Shown here: piece after piece, positions 1-8,815 of the stretch | Layout of the letters: the number at the start of each line of letters is the position of its first letter | Numbering within the stretch: position 1 is the first letter of the stretch | DNA from: Clostridium sp. | GTDB taxonomy: Bacteria; Bacillota; Clostridia; Lachnospirales; Lachnospiraceae | Reading direction: 5' to 3' | DNA length: 35,633 nucleotides | NCBI GenBank assembly: GCA_023663815.1 | Contig: JAMPGS010000020.1 | Location: forward strand, 1 to 35,633 | Program-made: the position numbers and the translations under genes | The notes under the pieces: generated by a model | The model's database searches: none | What the model saw: only the letters and a program-made list of their open reading frames with translations | Told to the model about the DNA's origin: nothing

Positions 1-131
1 TTCTTTCTATATTTTCTTTTTATACTTTCTCTTTCTGCTTTTTTTCTATACTTTCTTTTTATGCTTTCCGTACTTTCTCTTTATACTTCCTATGCTTTCT
101 CCTTATACTTTCTCTCTATTTTCTTCTATCT
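1..131. repeat. Degenerate ~11-13 bp tandem array after the exporter gene
   Basis: This low-complexity, strand-asymmetric stretch, read on the minus strand, is a run of units such as GAAAGTATAAGGA, GAAAGCATAGGAA and GAAAGTATAAAAA. It begins directly after the TAA stop of the minus-strand exporter at 132-134 and runs off the window edge. No gene is supported here. Similar arrays follow yqeG and sigG. Confidence 0.7.
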
Positions 132-1025
132 TTACCGCTTACCTATTTTCCCATTATATTCAGAAAGAAAAAGCCCCGCCACCGCAAACGCCGTCCCTGC
201 CGCCGAGGCCCATGTCACCGGTTCCTTCAATATTAATGTAGAAGTCACAAGGGTGATAACCGGAACCATATAAATGTAAACGCTTGTCCTCACCGCCCCC
301 AAAACCTTCACCGCAAGATTCCATGTGACAAAGCAAGCTGCCGAGGCCCCCAATCCCAAATATAAAATATTGAGCAGGTTTGTCACATCAGCAAAACGCT
401 CCGCCCCAATTTTAAAATCAAAAAGGAACAACGCCGGAACCATAAAAAGAATCCCGTAAAAAAACGTCCTGCGCGTAGCAAGGATAACCGGATAGCCGAA
501 GCTGCTGATTTTTCGCGTCAGTATGGAATAGCAGGCCCACACAAAAGCCGCGAAAACCGCCAGCATATCCCCCGCCGGGTTTAACTCCAGCTTAGAGCCG
601 CCAAAGCTAATCAAGGCGACGCCTGCCATCGCCACCCCAAAACCCGCAAAAAAGTGCGCCCGCAGTTTTTCCTCCGATTTCATAAACAGGCGCGACAATA
701 TTGCAGTAAAAAACGGCGCAATCGATATGATAACCCCTACGTTGGAGGCCATCGTATAGGTGAGGGCAATATTTTCCAACAGATAATACAGACATATCCC
801 GCACAGACCCGCCAGCATGAACGCCGCTTCCCGCCTGCGGCTCACGTTTTTTAACCGATGGGGATAAGCCAAAAACAACGCTGCAAATCCCATAACAAAG
901 CGAAAAAACAAAATTTCTACAGGCTTAAAATCCGCAAGCAGGATTTTAGTAGATATAAACGTCGTTCCCCATATAATAATTGTAAACCCTGCCGCCAGAT
1001 GTCCCGCCGTTTTTTTACTCTCCAT
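132..1025 (-). CDS. DMT superfamily transporter (EamA family)
   Basis: This 297-residue, very hydrophobic protein is predicted to cross the membrane about ten times. It shows the two-fold EamA repeat: a GFTIIIWGTTFISTKIL opening segment and a second half starting near residue 150. Family members usually export metabolites or amino acids; the substrate cannot be read from sequence. I chose the ATG at 1025 (MESKKTAG) because GGAGG lies 11 nt upstream and the overlap with the AraC gene shrinks to about 11 nt; an upstream ATG at 1082 is open but would overlap 68 nt. The gene is translationally coupled to the AraC regulator, which suggests the regulator controls export of a compound it senses. A degenerate tandem array starts right at the stop codon. 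Confidence 0.88.
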   Translation of the reverse strand: MESKKTAGHLAAGFTIIIWGTTFISTKILLADFKPVEILFFRFVMGFAALFLAYPHRLKNVSRRREAAFMLAGLCGICLYYLLENIALTYTMASNVGVIISIAPFFTAILSRLFMKSEEKLRAHFFAGFGVAMAGVALISFGGSKLELNPAGDMLAVFAAFVWACYSILTRKISSFGYPVILATRRTFFYGILFMVPALFLFDFKIGAERFADVTNLLNILYLGLGASAACFVTWNLAVKVLGAVRTSVYIYMVPVITLVTSTLILKEPVTWASAAGTAFAVAGLFLSEYNGKIGKR

Positions 1026-1857
1026 ACGAGCCGCCGCCTCCATCCTTTTCCCAAAATATCCCGCGGTAAAGCCCCGGCGCAAGCCCTATAAACTGATTAA
1101 AATAATTGGTAAAATGGCTTTGATCCGAAAATCCCGTCCTTACCGCCGCCTCCGCGGGCGATACTCCCTCCGCCAACAGCTTTTTTGCCTCATTGATACG
1201 GATGGTCTCAAGATAACGGTAGGGCGTGACGCCCTTCGACTTTGTAAAGGCGCGCAGCAGGGTTGACTTGCTGAGCCCCGCATAGCGGCATATCTCGTCC
1301 AAACAAATATGCTCCGCAAAATGCCGCTCCATGTATTCGCAGACCTTTTCAATCTCCCGTCTGCACTCCGGGATACAGCTTGTAAAGGACCGCCCGTAAT
1401 TTCTGATAAGCAGCGCAATCAAAAACAGCAGAATCTCTTCTTTTCCAAAACCGGCCGTCCCCTTCATAACCGTTTCATGAAGCAGGCGCAGATAGGAAGC
1501 CCCTTCCTCATCATAAACAACATTTTCTGAAAAACCCGGAAGCTCCCGTTTTCCGGTCACCTCCTCCGCTAAGGTAAGCATGGTTTCCTTTGAAATATTA
1601 AGGCCCCGATAATCAAAGGTCCCGCCGCCGCTCTGGGCGCAGGCATGGTTATCGCCGGGATTGAAAAGCAGGATACTACCCTTTTTTATCAAATATTCCC
1701 TGTTCCTGCAGGTCATCTTTCGCGCGCCGTCCTCCACAAGCCCTATGACGTAATGTTCGTGAAAATGATTTGGAAATGGCTGCGCAATGCCTTCAAAACG
1801 GTAAGCCTCAAGCTGCAGTTCCTCGTCGTACACCGCCGTCCTTGTTTCTTTTCTCAT
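1015..1857 (-). CDS. AraC family transcriptional regulator
   Basis: A 280-residue regulator. The N-terminal half is a cupin-type ligand-binding domain (HFHEHYVIGLVEDGARKM and FNPGDNHACAQSG). The C-terminal ~100 residues carry the double helix-turn-helix typical of AraC/XylS proteins (LDEICRYAGLSKSTLLRAF, then the signature around AVRTGFSDQSHFTNYFNQFIG). The start at 1857 (MRKETRT) has AGGAGGAA at ideal spacing; the longer frame to 1932 lacks such a site. Its 3' end overlaps the start of the EamA exporter, so the pair forms a two-gene operon. The divergent neighbour is the hybrid kinase, and the ~235 bp between them presumably holds both promoters. The ligand is unknown. Confidence 0.9.
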   Translation of the reverse strand: MRKETRTAVYDEELQLEAYRFEGIAQPFPNHFHEHYVIGLVEDGARKMTCRNREYLIKKGSILLFNPGDNHACAQSGGGTFDYRGLNISKETMLTLAEEVTGKRELPGFSENVVYDEEGASYLRLLHETVMKGTAGFGKEEILLFLIALLIRNYGRSFTSCIPECRREIEKVCEYMERHFAEHICLDEICRYAGLSKSTLLRAFTKSKGVTPYRYLETIRINEAKKLLAEGVSPAEAAVRTGFSDQSHFTNYFNQFIGLAPGLYRGIFWEKDGGGGSYGE

Positions 1858-2017
1858 GGGATTCCTCCTTGTCATGAGTATTTTACCGCTTGTTTTCCCG
1901 CGCGTCTTGTAAAATATCTTCATTAATGCCAAAAATTATAAAAATAAACAAACAATTTTTCTTAAAGTCAAGATTTTTTTATCGATTTTATACGACGTTT
2001 TTTTAAAGAAAACCAAG

Positions 2018-2046
2018 TAGACTTTTTAAGCAAAAAGATTTATGAT
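2018..2046 (+). promoter_or_regulatory. Candidate sigma-A promoter for the hybrid kinase
   Basis: The sequence shows TAGACT (2018-2023), a 17-bp spacer and TATGAT (2041-2046), about 45 bp upstream of the GTG start of the kinase. The surrounding DNA is very AT-rich, so chance matches are possible. Confidence 0.45.
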
Positions 2047-2092
2047 ATATATAACAGAAAGATATAAAATAATGTAATAAGAGGTACGGGAA

Positions 2093-4276
2093 GTGAAAAA
2101 AAATCATAAATTATTTTATCTTCTGCTTATTGTTTCTTCAACACTCATTATTTGTCTGGCGGTCTTTATTTACGTTAGGCGGATGAATACCACAATTTCC
2201 GAAAATATCATCAGTTCTATCAGTGAAATTGCGGAGCACGATAAATCCACAATCCAAACTTATATTGAAATCTGCTGGAAAGACCTTCACGAGATTCAAG
2301 AGCGTTTCGTCAGTTTTGAATGTAAAACTATCGAGGAGGTCGAAACGAGAATGAATCTTGAGCGCGCCTCCAGCGATTTTACCCACATCTATCTGGTCGC
2401 CGAGGACGGCACCGTCTATACGGATAAGTATGTGGTCTACACGCCGGGCGCTGAAATCATGAACAGAAACTTGAATTTTCTTCCTTATTTTGAAAATGGG
2501 GCGGAAAATGTTGTGGTGCGGTTTGACGATAAAACTGAGGGCGGCTGGCTGGCAAAGGAAAGTATTTTATACGGAATCCGGCTGAACGACTATAGCATAG
2601 AAGGCACAAAAATGTTTGCCCTAATCGGCATCAGCGACATCTCGTCCATTCAAAACAATATGGTCATCGACAGCTTTATAAAAAACGGGGAAAGCCGCGG
2701 CCACAGCGCCCTGATAGACATGAACGGGAACTATATCGTCAATATCAACAAAGAAATTTACTTAAACAAGCAAAATAATTTGTACGAGCATCTGTCGGAA
2801 GCCGAGCGCTCTGATTTGACAAACGAGGAGGTTCAAAAAAAGCTTCAAAACCGCGAAACCTTTGGATTTTACCATTCCCATTTCGGGGAAAAGGGGAAGG
2901 AGCTTTTTTATTTCATTCCCTTTAACGATACCTTTGATTTATATTTTATTATGTCCGTCAACGAGGAGGTTTTTTCGGAGCAAAAACGAATGTTTGTATC
3001 CCTCAGCATGACAATGGCGGTAATCGCCATGGGCACCGTTATCATTATGCTGCTCATCATTATGAGACTGCAGATAAAAACGGTGCGGACCACGGAATCC
3101 GCAAGGTCGCAGAAAGAATTTCTCTCCAACATGAGCCATGAGATACGGACGCCGCTAAACGGCCTAATCGGCATGAATCACTTGATTATGGTGAATATCG
3201 ACGACGAGAGCCAAAAGCCTCAAATCAAGGAATGGCTGAAAAAATCCCACAGCACGGCCAATTATCTGCTGTCGCTGGTAAACGATATTCTGGATATGTC
3301 GAAGCTTCAGGCCGGAAAAGTAGACATTATGCTGGAACCAATGTTTATCTCCTCGCTGATTGACGAGGTTGCGGCAATGCAGGCCGACAACATCAAAGGC
3401 CGGGGCGTAGAATTTATCGTAGAAAAGGATATTACGGAGCCCTGCATTGAAGGCGATATCGTCCGCACAAAGCAAATTTTAATGAACATTGTGGGCAACG
3501 CGGCCAAGTTTACGCCTGAGGGCAAATGGATTCGCCTTTCCGTCTCGCAGAAAAAAACGGACGACTTGCACGTAACCACAATCTACCGCTGCGAGGACAC
3601 CGGAATTGGGATATCCGAGGAATACATAGACAAGATTTTTGACTCCTTTAGTCAAGAACGGAACAGAAATAACGCGGGAATCAAGGGAACCGGGCTTGGT
3701 ATGGCAATCAGCAAGCTCCTTGCAAACGCAATGGGCGGGGATATCACGGTGGAAAGTGAGCTCAACGCCGGGAGTACTTTTACCGTCACCATTCCCTCCA
3801 AAATCGTGCAGGACGTTCCAGCTATGCCGGAAATTCGAGAAGAAGCGGCCTCTGAAGCCGAAGCTGCCTCCGGCGCCCCTCGCAGGCCGGACGGTAAGCC
3901 GATTAAAATTCTTGTAGCCGAGGACGTAGAGCTCAACGCGGAGGTTTTGCTGGAAATCCTTAAAATGGAAGGCTTTGAAACCGCTCTTGCCCAGAACGGC
4001 CAGGAAGCGCTGGATTTATTTGCCCAATCAGCAATCGGCGAATTTGACATTATCCTCATGGATATGCAGATGCCCGTCATGGACGGCTGCACCGCGGCCG
4101 GTAATATCCGTAAGCTGGACAGGGCCGATGCAAAATCTATTATCATTTATGCCTGCACCGCCAACATGTTCCAAGAGGACAGACTGCAGGCGATAGCCAG
4201 CGGCATGAACGACTTTTTGACAAAACCCATCGACATAAACGTTCTGCTGAAAAAATTAGGAAAAAGCGGAAAGTAA
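2093..4276 (+). CDS. Membrane-bound hybrid sensor histidine kinase with receiver domain
   Basis: A 727-residue protein. Order of parts: membrane helix (~7-27); extracytoplasmic sensor region of about 270 residues that resembles a Cache-type domain; second membrane helix (~302-322); HisKA with phospho-accepting His349 in MSHEIRTPLNG; HATPase_c with the N box (NIVGNAAKF), G1 (DTGIGIS) and G2 (GTGLGMAIS); then a C-terminal receiver domain (~600-720) with Asp657 in LMDMQMP and a conserved KP motif near the end. It has no output domain, so an Hpt protein or separate regulator elsewhere must take the phosphate. GTG is the start (AGAGG 8 nt upstream). The next gene, 27 nt downstream, is a solute-binding lipoprotein, which suggests that protein presents a ligand to the sensor domain. 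Confidence 0.93.
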   Translation: MKKNHKLFYLLLIVSSTLIICLAVFIYVRRMNTTISENIISSISEIAEHDKSTIQTYIEICWKDLHEIQERFVSFECKTIEEVETRMNLERASSDFTHIYLVAEDGTVYTDKYVVYTPGAEIMNRNLNFLPYFENGAENVVVRFDDKTEGGWLAKESILYGIRLNDYSIEGTKMFALIGISDISSIQNNMVIDSFIKNGESRGHSALIDMNGNYIVNINKEIYLNKQNNLYEHLSEAERSDLTNEEVQKKLQNRETFGFYHSHFGEKGKELFYFIPFNDTFDLYFIMSVNEEVFSEQKRMFVSLSMTMAVIAMGTVIIMLLIIMRLQIKTVRTTESARSQKEFLSNMSHEIRTPLNGLIGMNHLIMVNIDDESQKPQIKEWLKKSHSTANYLLSLVNDILDMSKLQAGKVDIMLEPMFISSLIDEVAAMQADNIKGRGVEFIVEKDITEPCIEGDIVRTKQILMNIVGNAAKFTPEGKWIRLSVSQKKTDDLHVTTIYRCEDTGIGISEEYIDKIFDSFSQERNRNNAGIKGTGLGMAISKLLANAMGGDITVESELNAGSTFTVTIPSKIVQDVPAMPEIREEAASEAEAASGAPRRPDGKPIKILVAEDVELNAEVLLEILKMEGFETALAQNGQEALDLFAQSAIGEFDIILMDMQMPVMDGCTAAGNIRKLDRADAKSIIIYACTANMFQEDRLQAIASGMNDFLTKPIDINVLLKKLGKSGK

Positions 4277-4303
4277 GTAGAATTAAAAAAGAGGTGGAAA
4301 ATT

Positions 4304-5626
4304 ATGAAAAGAAAAATCATTACCGCATTACTTGCACTCACACTGTGCGGCAGCTTTTTATCAGGCTGCGGAAGCAGCGCAAAAAAGGAAGTATCCCTCA
4401 TCGTTAAAATTCCTACTCTGGTGCTGAATTCCGTCAGCCGTCCCGACATTATGGACTCATCCGATTTTTTGCAACAGGCGGGCAACGCTTTTGCGGAGCA
4501 GTATGAAAAGGCTGACGTCACAATCCGACTGGAATCCTTTGCCTATGTAGACGAAGTGGCGGCCATTACGGACAGCTTTGACACGGAAAACGCGCCAGAT
4601 ATTCTCTATGAAGGCTACTTCAATATGGCATCCTACTTACATACCGGCAGAGTTGTTCCTCTGGACGACATCATTTCAGAGGATTTGCGGAACGATATCG
4701 ACAGCGCGTCCTGGGCAATGAGTACGGTAAACGGAAAAACTTATATGATGCCCTTTTTAAGTATGCAGAATATTTTGATTTATAACAAAGCGCTTTTTCT
4801 CGACTGCGGTCTTGAAAAGTATGTTGCCGACACAACCACCATACAAAGCTGGACGCTGGATGAGTGGACGGACATCCTGGATACCCTTGCGGCAAAGCTG
4901 CCTGACCAGGCTTATCCAATGATGATGTACGGCAAAAATAATCAGGGCGACACCCATATTATGTCTTATATCCGGGCCTTTGGAAGCGCCATTTTTGACG
5001 CGGACGGCCATTTTAACTTTGAAAGCGAGGAGGCCGTCAAGGCTTTAGAATGGATACAGTCGGGCGTGGATAAAGGGTGGTATCCTCCCCACCCGGAAAA
5101 CCTTGAAATTTCAGATTGTAATGAGCTTTTCAGCAACGGACAGCTTGCAATTCACATATTTAACAACGCAAATTTTTCTCTCTATGACAATATAAATAAT
5201 TACGGGTACGTAAACTTCCCCGGCAACGTGGCGACTTCCTTTGTGACCGGTTTTGAAGTGTTTGACAACGGCGACGAGTTAAAGGTGCAGACGGCGAAGG
5301 ATTTTATCCGGTTCATTTATGAAAACGACGAGTGGCTGGATATATCCGCCGGAAATATTCCTGCAAGCAGGACGGTTTCAGAAAAGTATCAGCACCAAAT
5401 TACAATGCTGGACGAATTTACCAAGAATTCGGAAAATGTGGTGGATTTCATGAATAACAGCCCCAACTGGCAGGGGAACGACACTTCCGTCCGCAGCGTA
5501 TTTTGGCCCAATATCCATGAACTGCTGGCCAAAAGCATCACCCCGCAGGAATGTGCAAAAATGCTGGACGAGACCTGCAACGCTGCGCTGGATACGGGGT
5601 GGGAAAACAGCGTGCTGCATGAATAA
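4304..5626 (+). CDS. Extracellular solute-binding lipoprotein (ABC sugar-type, orphan)
   Basis: A 440-residue protein with a lipoprotein signal peptide: charged MKRK, hydrophobic core, lipobox LSGC with lipidated Cys22. The mature part has the fold pattern of family 1 solute-binding proteins (NAPDILYEGYF, TYMMPFLSMQNILIYNKALF, TLDEWTDILDTLAAKLP, FSNGQLAIHIF), which mostly bind carbohydrates. The RBS is GAGGTGG upstream of ATG. No permease or ATPase gene lies next to it; it is co-directional with the hybrid kinase and followed by a terminator. This favours a role in sensing, or docking to a transporter encoded elsewhere. The ligand cannot be named. Confidence 0.9.
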   Translation: MKRKIITALLALTLCGSFLSGCGSSAKKEVSLIVKIPTLVLNSVSRPDIMDSSDFLQQAGNAFAEQYEKADVTIRLESFAYVDEVAAITDSFDTENAPDILYEGYFNMASYLHTGRVVPLDDIISEDLRNDIDSASWAMSTVNGKTYMMPFLSMQNILIYNKALFLDCGLEKYVADTTTIQSWTLDEWTDILDTLAAKLPDQAYPMMMYGKNNQGDTHIMSYIRAFGSAIFDADGHFNFESEEAVKALEWIQSGVDKGWYPPHPENLEISDCNELFSNGQLAIHIFNNANFSLYDNINNYGYVNFPGNVATSFVTGFEVFDNGDELKVQTAKDFIRFIYENDEWLDISAGNIPASRTVSEKYQHQITMLDEFTKNSENVVDFMNNSPNWQGNDTSVRSVFWPNIHELLAKSITPQECAKMLDETCNAALDTGWENSVLHE

Positions 5627-5644
5627 ATGGGGGAGGATAATTGA

Positions 5645-5721
5645 GCAGGGGAGGTTTCTCTCCTTACTTGACGCGCGGGGTATGTGCTGCGCCAGCGGCA
5701 AACTTCTTTCCGCTCCCCTGC
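5645..5721 (+). other. Possible structured RNA region downstream of the binding-protein gene
   Basis: A perfect 9-bp complementarity (GCAGGGGAG at 5645-5653 with CTCCCCTGC at 5713-5721) encloses about 60 nt that could fold further (GCGC arms around 5672 and 5690). It sits between the lipoprotein stop and the terminator. I do not recognise an RNA family. It may simply be a folded 3' UTR. Confidence 0.3.
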
Positions 5722-5729
5722 GCACAAGG

Positions 5730-5760
5730 AAAGGCTCACCGGGTAGTGGTGGGCCTTTTT
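5730..5760 (+). terminator. Rho-independent terminator after kinase/binding-protein operon
   Basis: The stem AAAGGCTCACC (5730-5740) pairs with GGTGGGCCTTT (5748-5758) around a 7-nt loop with one G-T pair, and ends in a T run. It closes the plus-strand operon and may also slow minus-strand transcription leaving metA. Confidence 0.85.
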
Positions 5761-5796
5761 AGGTTACGTGCATTTCTAGGGTATGTACATTCCAGC

Positions 5797-6702
5797 CTAC
5801 AACTCATACTCCGTCGCCTGATATACATAATAATTCAGCCAATTAGAATACAAATTATTGCTATGGGAACGCCACTGTAAATCCGGCTTCTGCGTCTCGT
5901 CGTCCTGCGGATAGTAGTTTTCCGGCAATTGTATAGACAGTCCTTTGTTTTTATCCCGCATATACTCGTTGTGCAGAGTATACCTGTCGTACTCCGGGTG
6001 ACCCATGACAAAAATCTGCTCTCCGTTTTTCGTCATGCAGAGCAGGACGCCGGCTTTCTCCGACTCCGCCAGTACAATCAAATCTTTACAATTATGTATA
6101 TCCTCACTTCTTACCGTCGTGTGCCGGCTGTGAGGTATCATAAAGTAATCGTCAAACCCCCGCACCAACGGGATTTTTCGGTTCATCACCCGATGCCTGT
6201 AAACGCCGAAAAGCTTTTGGGGCAAAAGCACTTTTTCAATTCCAAAATGATAGTAAAGCCCCGCCTGAGCCCCCCAGCAAATGTGCAGCGTGGAGGTCAC
6301 ATGGCTTTTCGTCCACTCCATAATCCCGCACAGCTCCTGCCAGTAGTCCACCTCCTCGAAGGGAATCTGCTCCACCGGCGCGCCGGTGATGATAAGTCCG
6401 TCAAATTTCCTGTGCTTTAGCTCGTCAAAGGTATTGTAAAACCTGTTTAAGTGCTGGATAGGCGTGTTCAAAGAAATATGGCTGTTCATTTTCATGAAGG
6501 TTACGTCAATCTGTAAGGGCGTATTGGACAAAACGCGCGCAAGCTGCAGCTCCGTATCCTCTTTTATGGGCATCAGATTTAAAATACAAATTTCCAGTGA
6601 ACGGATATCCTGATGCAAAGCCCGATATTCGTCCATCACAAATATATTTTCATTCTCCAGAATTTCCTTTGCAGGCAAATCTCTCTGTACCTTAATCGGC
6701 AT
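5797..6702 (-). CDS. metA: Homoserine O-acyltransferase MetA, predicted acetyl-CoA type
   Basis: A 301-residue cytoplasmic enzyme that activates homoserine for methionine synthesis. It aligns along its whole length with the MetA/HTS family: N-terminal [11 protein letters not shown], nucleophile Cys142 in HICWGAQAG, and the His234/Glu236 pair in [10 protein letters not shown]. Residue 111, which in this family helps decide the acyl donor, is Glu (TGAPVEQIP). Glu at this site is the acetyl-CoA form described for Bacillus cereus; enterobacterial succinyl enzymes have Gly. I therefore predict O-acetylhomoserine as product. The start has GAGG 9 nt upstream. It lies 57 bp after ligA in the same direction, and no SAM riboswitch or T-box leader fits in that gap. 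Confidence 0.93.
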   Translation of the reverse strand: MPIKVQRDLPAKEILENENIFVMDEYRALHQDIRSLEICILNLMPIKEDTELQLARVLSNTPLQIDVTFMKMNSHISLNTPIQHLNRFYNTFDELKHRKFDGLIITGAPVEQIPFEEVDYWQELCGIMEWTKSHVTSTLHICWGAQAGLYYHFGIEKVLLPQKLFGVYRHRVMNRKIPLVRGFDDYFMIPHSRHTTVRSEDIHNCKDLIVLAESEKAGVLLCMTKNGEQIFVMGHPEYDRYTLHNEYMRDKNKGLSIQLPENYYPQDDETQKPDLQWRSHSNNLYSNWLNYYVYQATEYEL

Positions 6703-6759
6703 ATCTCTAAACCTCGTTTCTTTTTTTAACTCATTTTATTCCCGCGGAAGCTGCCTGTC

Positions 6760-8721
6760 TTACCCAAATCGGCTTACAAATTCCTCCTCAGAAATAATAG
6801 GAATCCCAAGCTCCTTTGCTTTCCGATTTTTGGAGGAAGTGGAAGCGGTATCGTTATTCACAAGATAATTGGTTTTGGAGGTAACGCTTCCGGTGACCTT
6901 GCCTCCCGCCGCCTCCACATAGGCCTTAAACTCGTCCCGGTTTTTGTAATGATGCACCTCTCCGGTTATTACAAAGGTCAATCCCGCGCATTTCCCTTGA
7001 GCGTCGGCTTTTATCTCCGTCTTTTCTATTATAACCTCCTTAAGCAGCGCGTTCAAGGACAGGCGGTTTTTATCATTTTCATACCACAAAAGAGCCGAAC
7101 CGGATTTTTCCGGCCCAATGCCGTCGATGTCCTCAAAGCCTTTTTTCTGCTCCAGCCGTTCCAGAAAGCCCTCAAAGCCTCCGTCGGCAATGATTTTCTT
7201 CCCGGCGTCAATTCCCATCATAGGAATACACAGTGCATAAATAAAGTTCACAGGGTTTACCTGACGGCTCTTTTCTATGGCGCGCATCATATTTTCGCAG
7301 GACTTCTCCCCAAAGCCCTCCATCTGCATAATTTCCTCCGCGTGCTCCGAAAGGTGGTAAATATCTTGAAATTCTTTCAAAAATCCCTCATTCATAAATT
7401 TTAGCATGGTCTGTATGGACAGGCCGTCGATATCCATTCCCGCTTTGCTCACAAAGCGGGTAAATTTTTTAACATGCTTTGCGCTGCAATCCGGGTTGGT
7501 GCAGTGAAGGGTTTTCGTCTTGCTCTTAAGGCTCGTTCGTATTTCCGTTTCTGCCCCGCAGACGGGGCATTTTTCCGGTACCTCAAACTGGCCGGAAGCC
7601 TCCTTCACCGCGATGCACTTAGGGATAATTTTATTGGCCTTAATCACCTCCAGCGTACATTCCTCCCCGATTCCCAGCCTTTCCATCTCGCTGATATTGC
7701 AGAGAGAAGCCCGCGATACGGTAGTGCCCTCCAACTGAACGGGCTCAAACACCGCTACCGGCGAAATGGTGGAAGCCGCGCAGGACCACTCCACATACAG
7801 CAGCTTTGACAGGGCGGACACATCCTGCCATTTAAATGCGTAGCCCGCTTTCGCGGCATGGTGGCCCGTAACGCTCCCGGAAGCGGCATATTCCGTGTCG
7901 TCATAGCAGATAACAAGGCCGTCCACAGGAAGGTCCATCTCTCCGCTTTCCACTTTTTTGGTCCACCGCTCCACTGCATCGGAAATATTCTCCGCATCGG
8001 TTTCTTCCCTGTCAACCACCGTGAAGCCCTCTTTTTCAAGAAAATCCATCCGCGCGCCCCAGGACACAATGTTGTCCTCCAAGTAAACCAGCGTAAAAGC
8101 ATGGAAGCACACCCGCCGCTCCTTTACTTTTTCCGGGTCGTCCAAGCTTAAGGTCCCGGAAGCCAAATTCCGGGGATTGGCATATTTCTCGTCGTCGTCC
8201 TCAACCATATCGTTAATCAATTCAAAATCTGTGTAAGAAATCGTCGCCTCCCCGCGGACTACCATATGGCCCTGATAGCTTATTTTTAAGGGAAAGCCTT
8301 TAATGGAATTTTTTAAATAGGTAATATTGGTTCCCGTAACGCCGTTTCCCCTTGTGAGAATTCGGGTAAGCTTCCCGCCGTCATAAGTGAGCACCAGCGT
8401 CAAACCGTCCAGCTTCCAAGAAAGCCAAACCTTCTTATCTTCCGCCCATTTTATTAAATCGGAAACCTGTTTCGTCTTGGCAAGTGAAAGGGCGGGAAAT
8501 TCGTGGGCTTCCCGCTCCCCGCCGCTTTCCTCATAGCCTGTGTTTTGCGTTGGGCTGTCCGGCAGAATGTAGCCCGTCTCCGCCTCCAAGGCGGTCAGCT
8601 CGTCGAACAAAGCATCCCATTCATAGTTGGACATTCTCTCCTCCGCGCCGTTATAGTAAGCCTCCGATGCCTCGTTTAACTTTTTTACCAGCTCCTCGCA
8701 CCGCTTTTTGTAATCTTCCAT
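6760..8721 (-). CDS. ligA: NAD-dependent DNA ligase, divergent LigA
   Basis: A 653-residue ligase that seals nicks using NAD+. Domains in order: Ia (~1-60), adenylation domain with active-site Lys103 in WKLDGLTL, OB fold, four-Cys zinc finger (CPVC and HCTNPDC, near residue 400), helix-hairpin-helix region (~430-560), and a C-terminal BRCT domain (LTFVITGEVHHYKNRDEF...). Several normally conserved positions differ. In the Ia NMN-binding motif the usual D-x-E-Y-D reads N32-Y-E-W35-D36, and the usual TRGDG reads TRGNG (123-127). It may be the cell's only ligase, drifted, or a second specialised copy; the window cannot decide. The start has GGGAGG 8-9 nt upstream. It sits in a run with rluF and metA. 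Confidence 0.9.
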   Translation of the reverse strand: MEDYKKRCEELVKKLNEASEAYYNGAEERMSNYEWDALFDELTALEAETGYILPDSPTQNTGYEESGGEREAHEFPALSLAKTKQVSDLIKWAEDKKVWLSWKLDGLTLVLTYDGGKLTRILTRGNGVTGTNITYLKNSIKGFPLKISYQGHMVVRGEATISYTDFELINDMVEDDDEKYANPRNLASGTLSLDDPEKVKERRVCFHAFTLVYLEDNIVSWGARMDFLEKEGFTVVDREETDAENISDAVERWTKKVESGEMDLPVDGLVICYDDTEYAASGSVTGHHAAKAGYAFKWQDVSALSKLLYVEWSCAASTISPVAVFEPVQLEGTTVSRASLCNISEMERLGIGEECTLEVIKANKIIPKCIAVKEASGQFEVPEKCPVCGAETEIRTSLKSKTKTLHCTNPDCSAKHVKKFTRFVSKAGMDIDGLSIQTMLKFMNEGFLKEFQDIYHLSEHAEEIMQMEGFGEKSCENMMRAIEKSRQVNPVNFIYALCIPMMGIDAGKKIIADGGFEGFLERLEQKKGFEDIDGIGPEKSGSALLWYENDKNRLSLNALLKEVIIEKTEIKADAQGKCAGLTFVITGEVHHYKNRDEFKAYVEAAGGKVTGSVTSKTNYLVNNDTASTSSKNRKAKELGIPIISEEEFVSRFG

Positions 8722-8727
8722 GGCAAC

Positions 8728-8815
8728 CGCCTCCCGTCACAAACCTATTTCATAATTGCATCATAAAAAACTGCGGCATTTTATAATCGCCCTATGCAAA
8801 GCCTATATCATTCCA
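8728..8815 (-). repeat. Degenerate copies of the rluF 3' end
   Basis: Minus-strand sequence after the rluF stop repeats the gene's own last codons. The terminal TTTGTATGATGCGATTATGG is followed by TTTGCATAGGGCGATTATAA and then TTTTATGATGCAATTATGA, roughly 30 bp apart. The stretch ends at the ligA ribosome binding site. Confidence 0.55.

Noticed and set aside
3652-4146. 164-codon minus-strand frame opposite the kinase receiver domain
   Set aside because: It is a Ser-rich shadow frame antisense to a clearly coding region, with no RBS.
6703-6759. SAM riboswitch or T-box before metA
   Set aside because: Only 57 bp separate ligA and metA, too short, and no conserved core or terminator is present.
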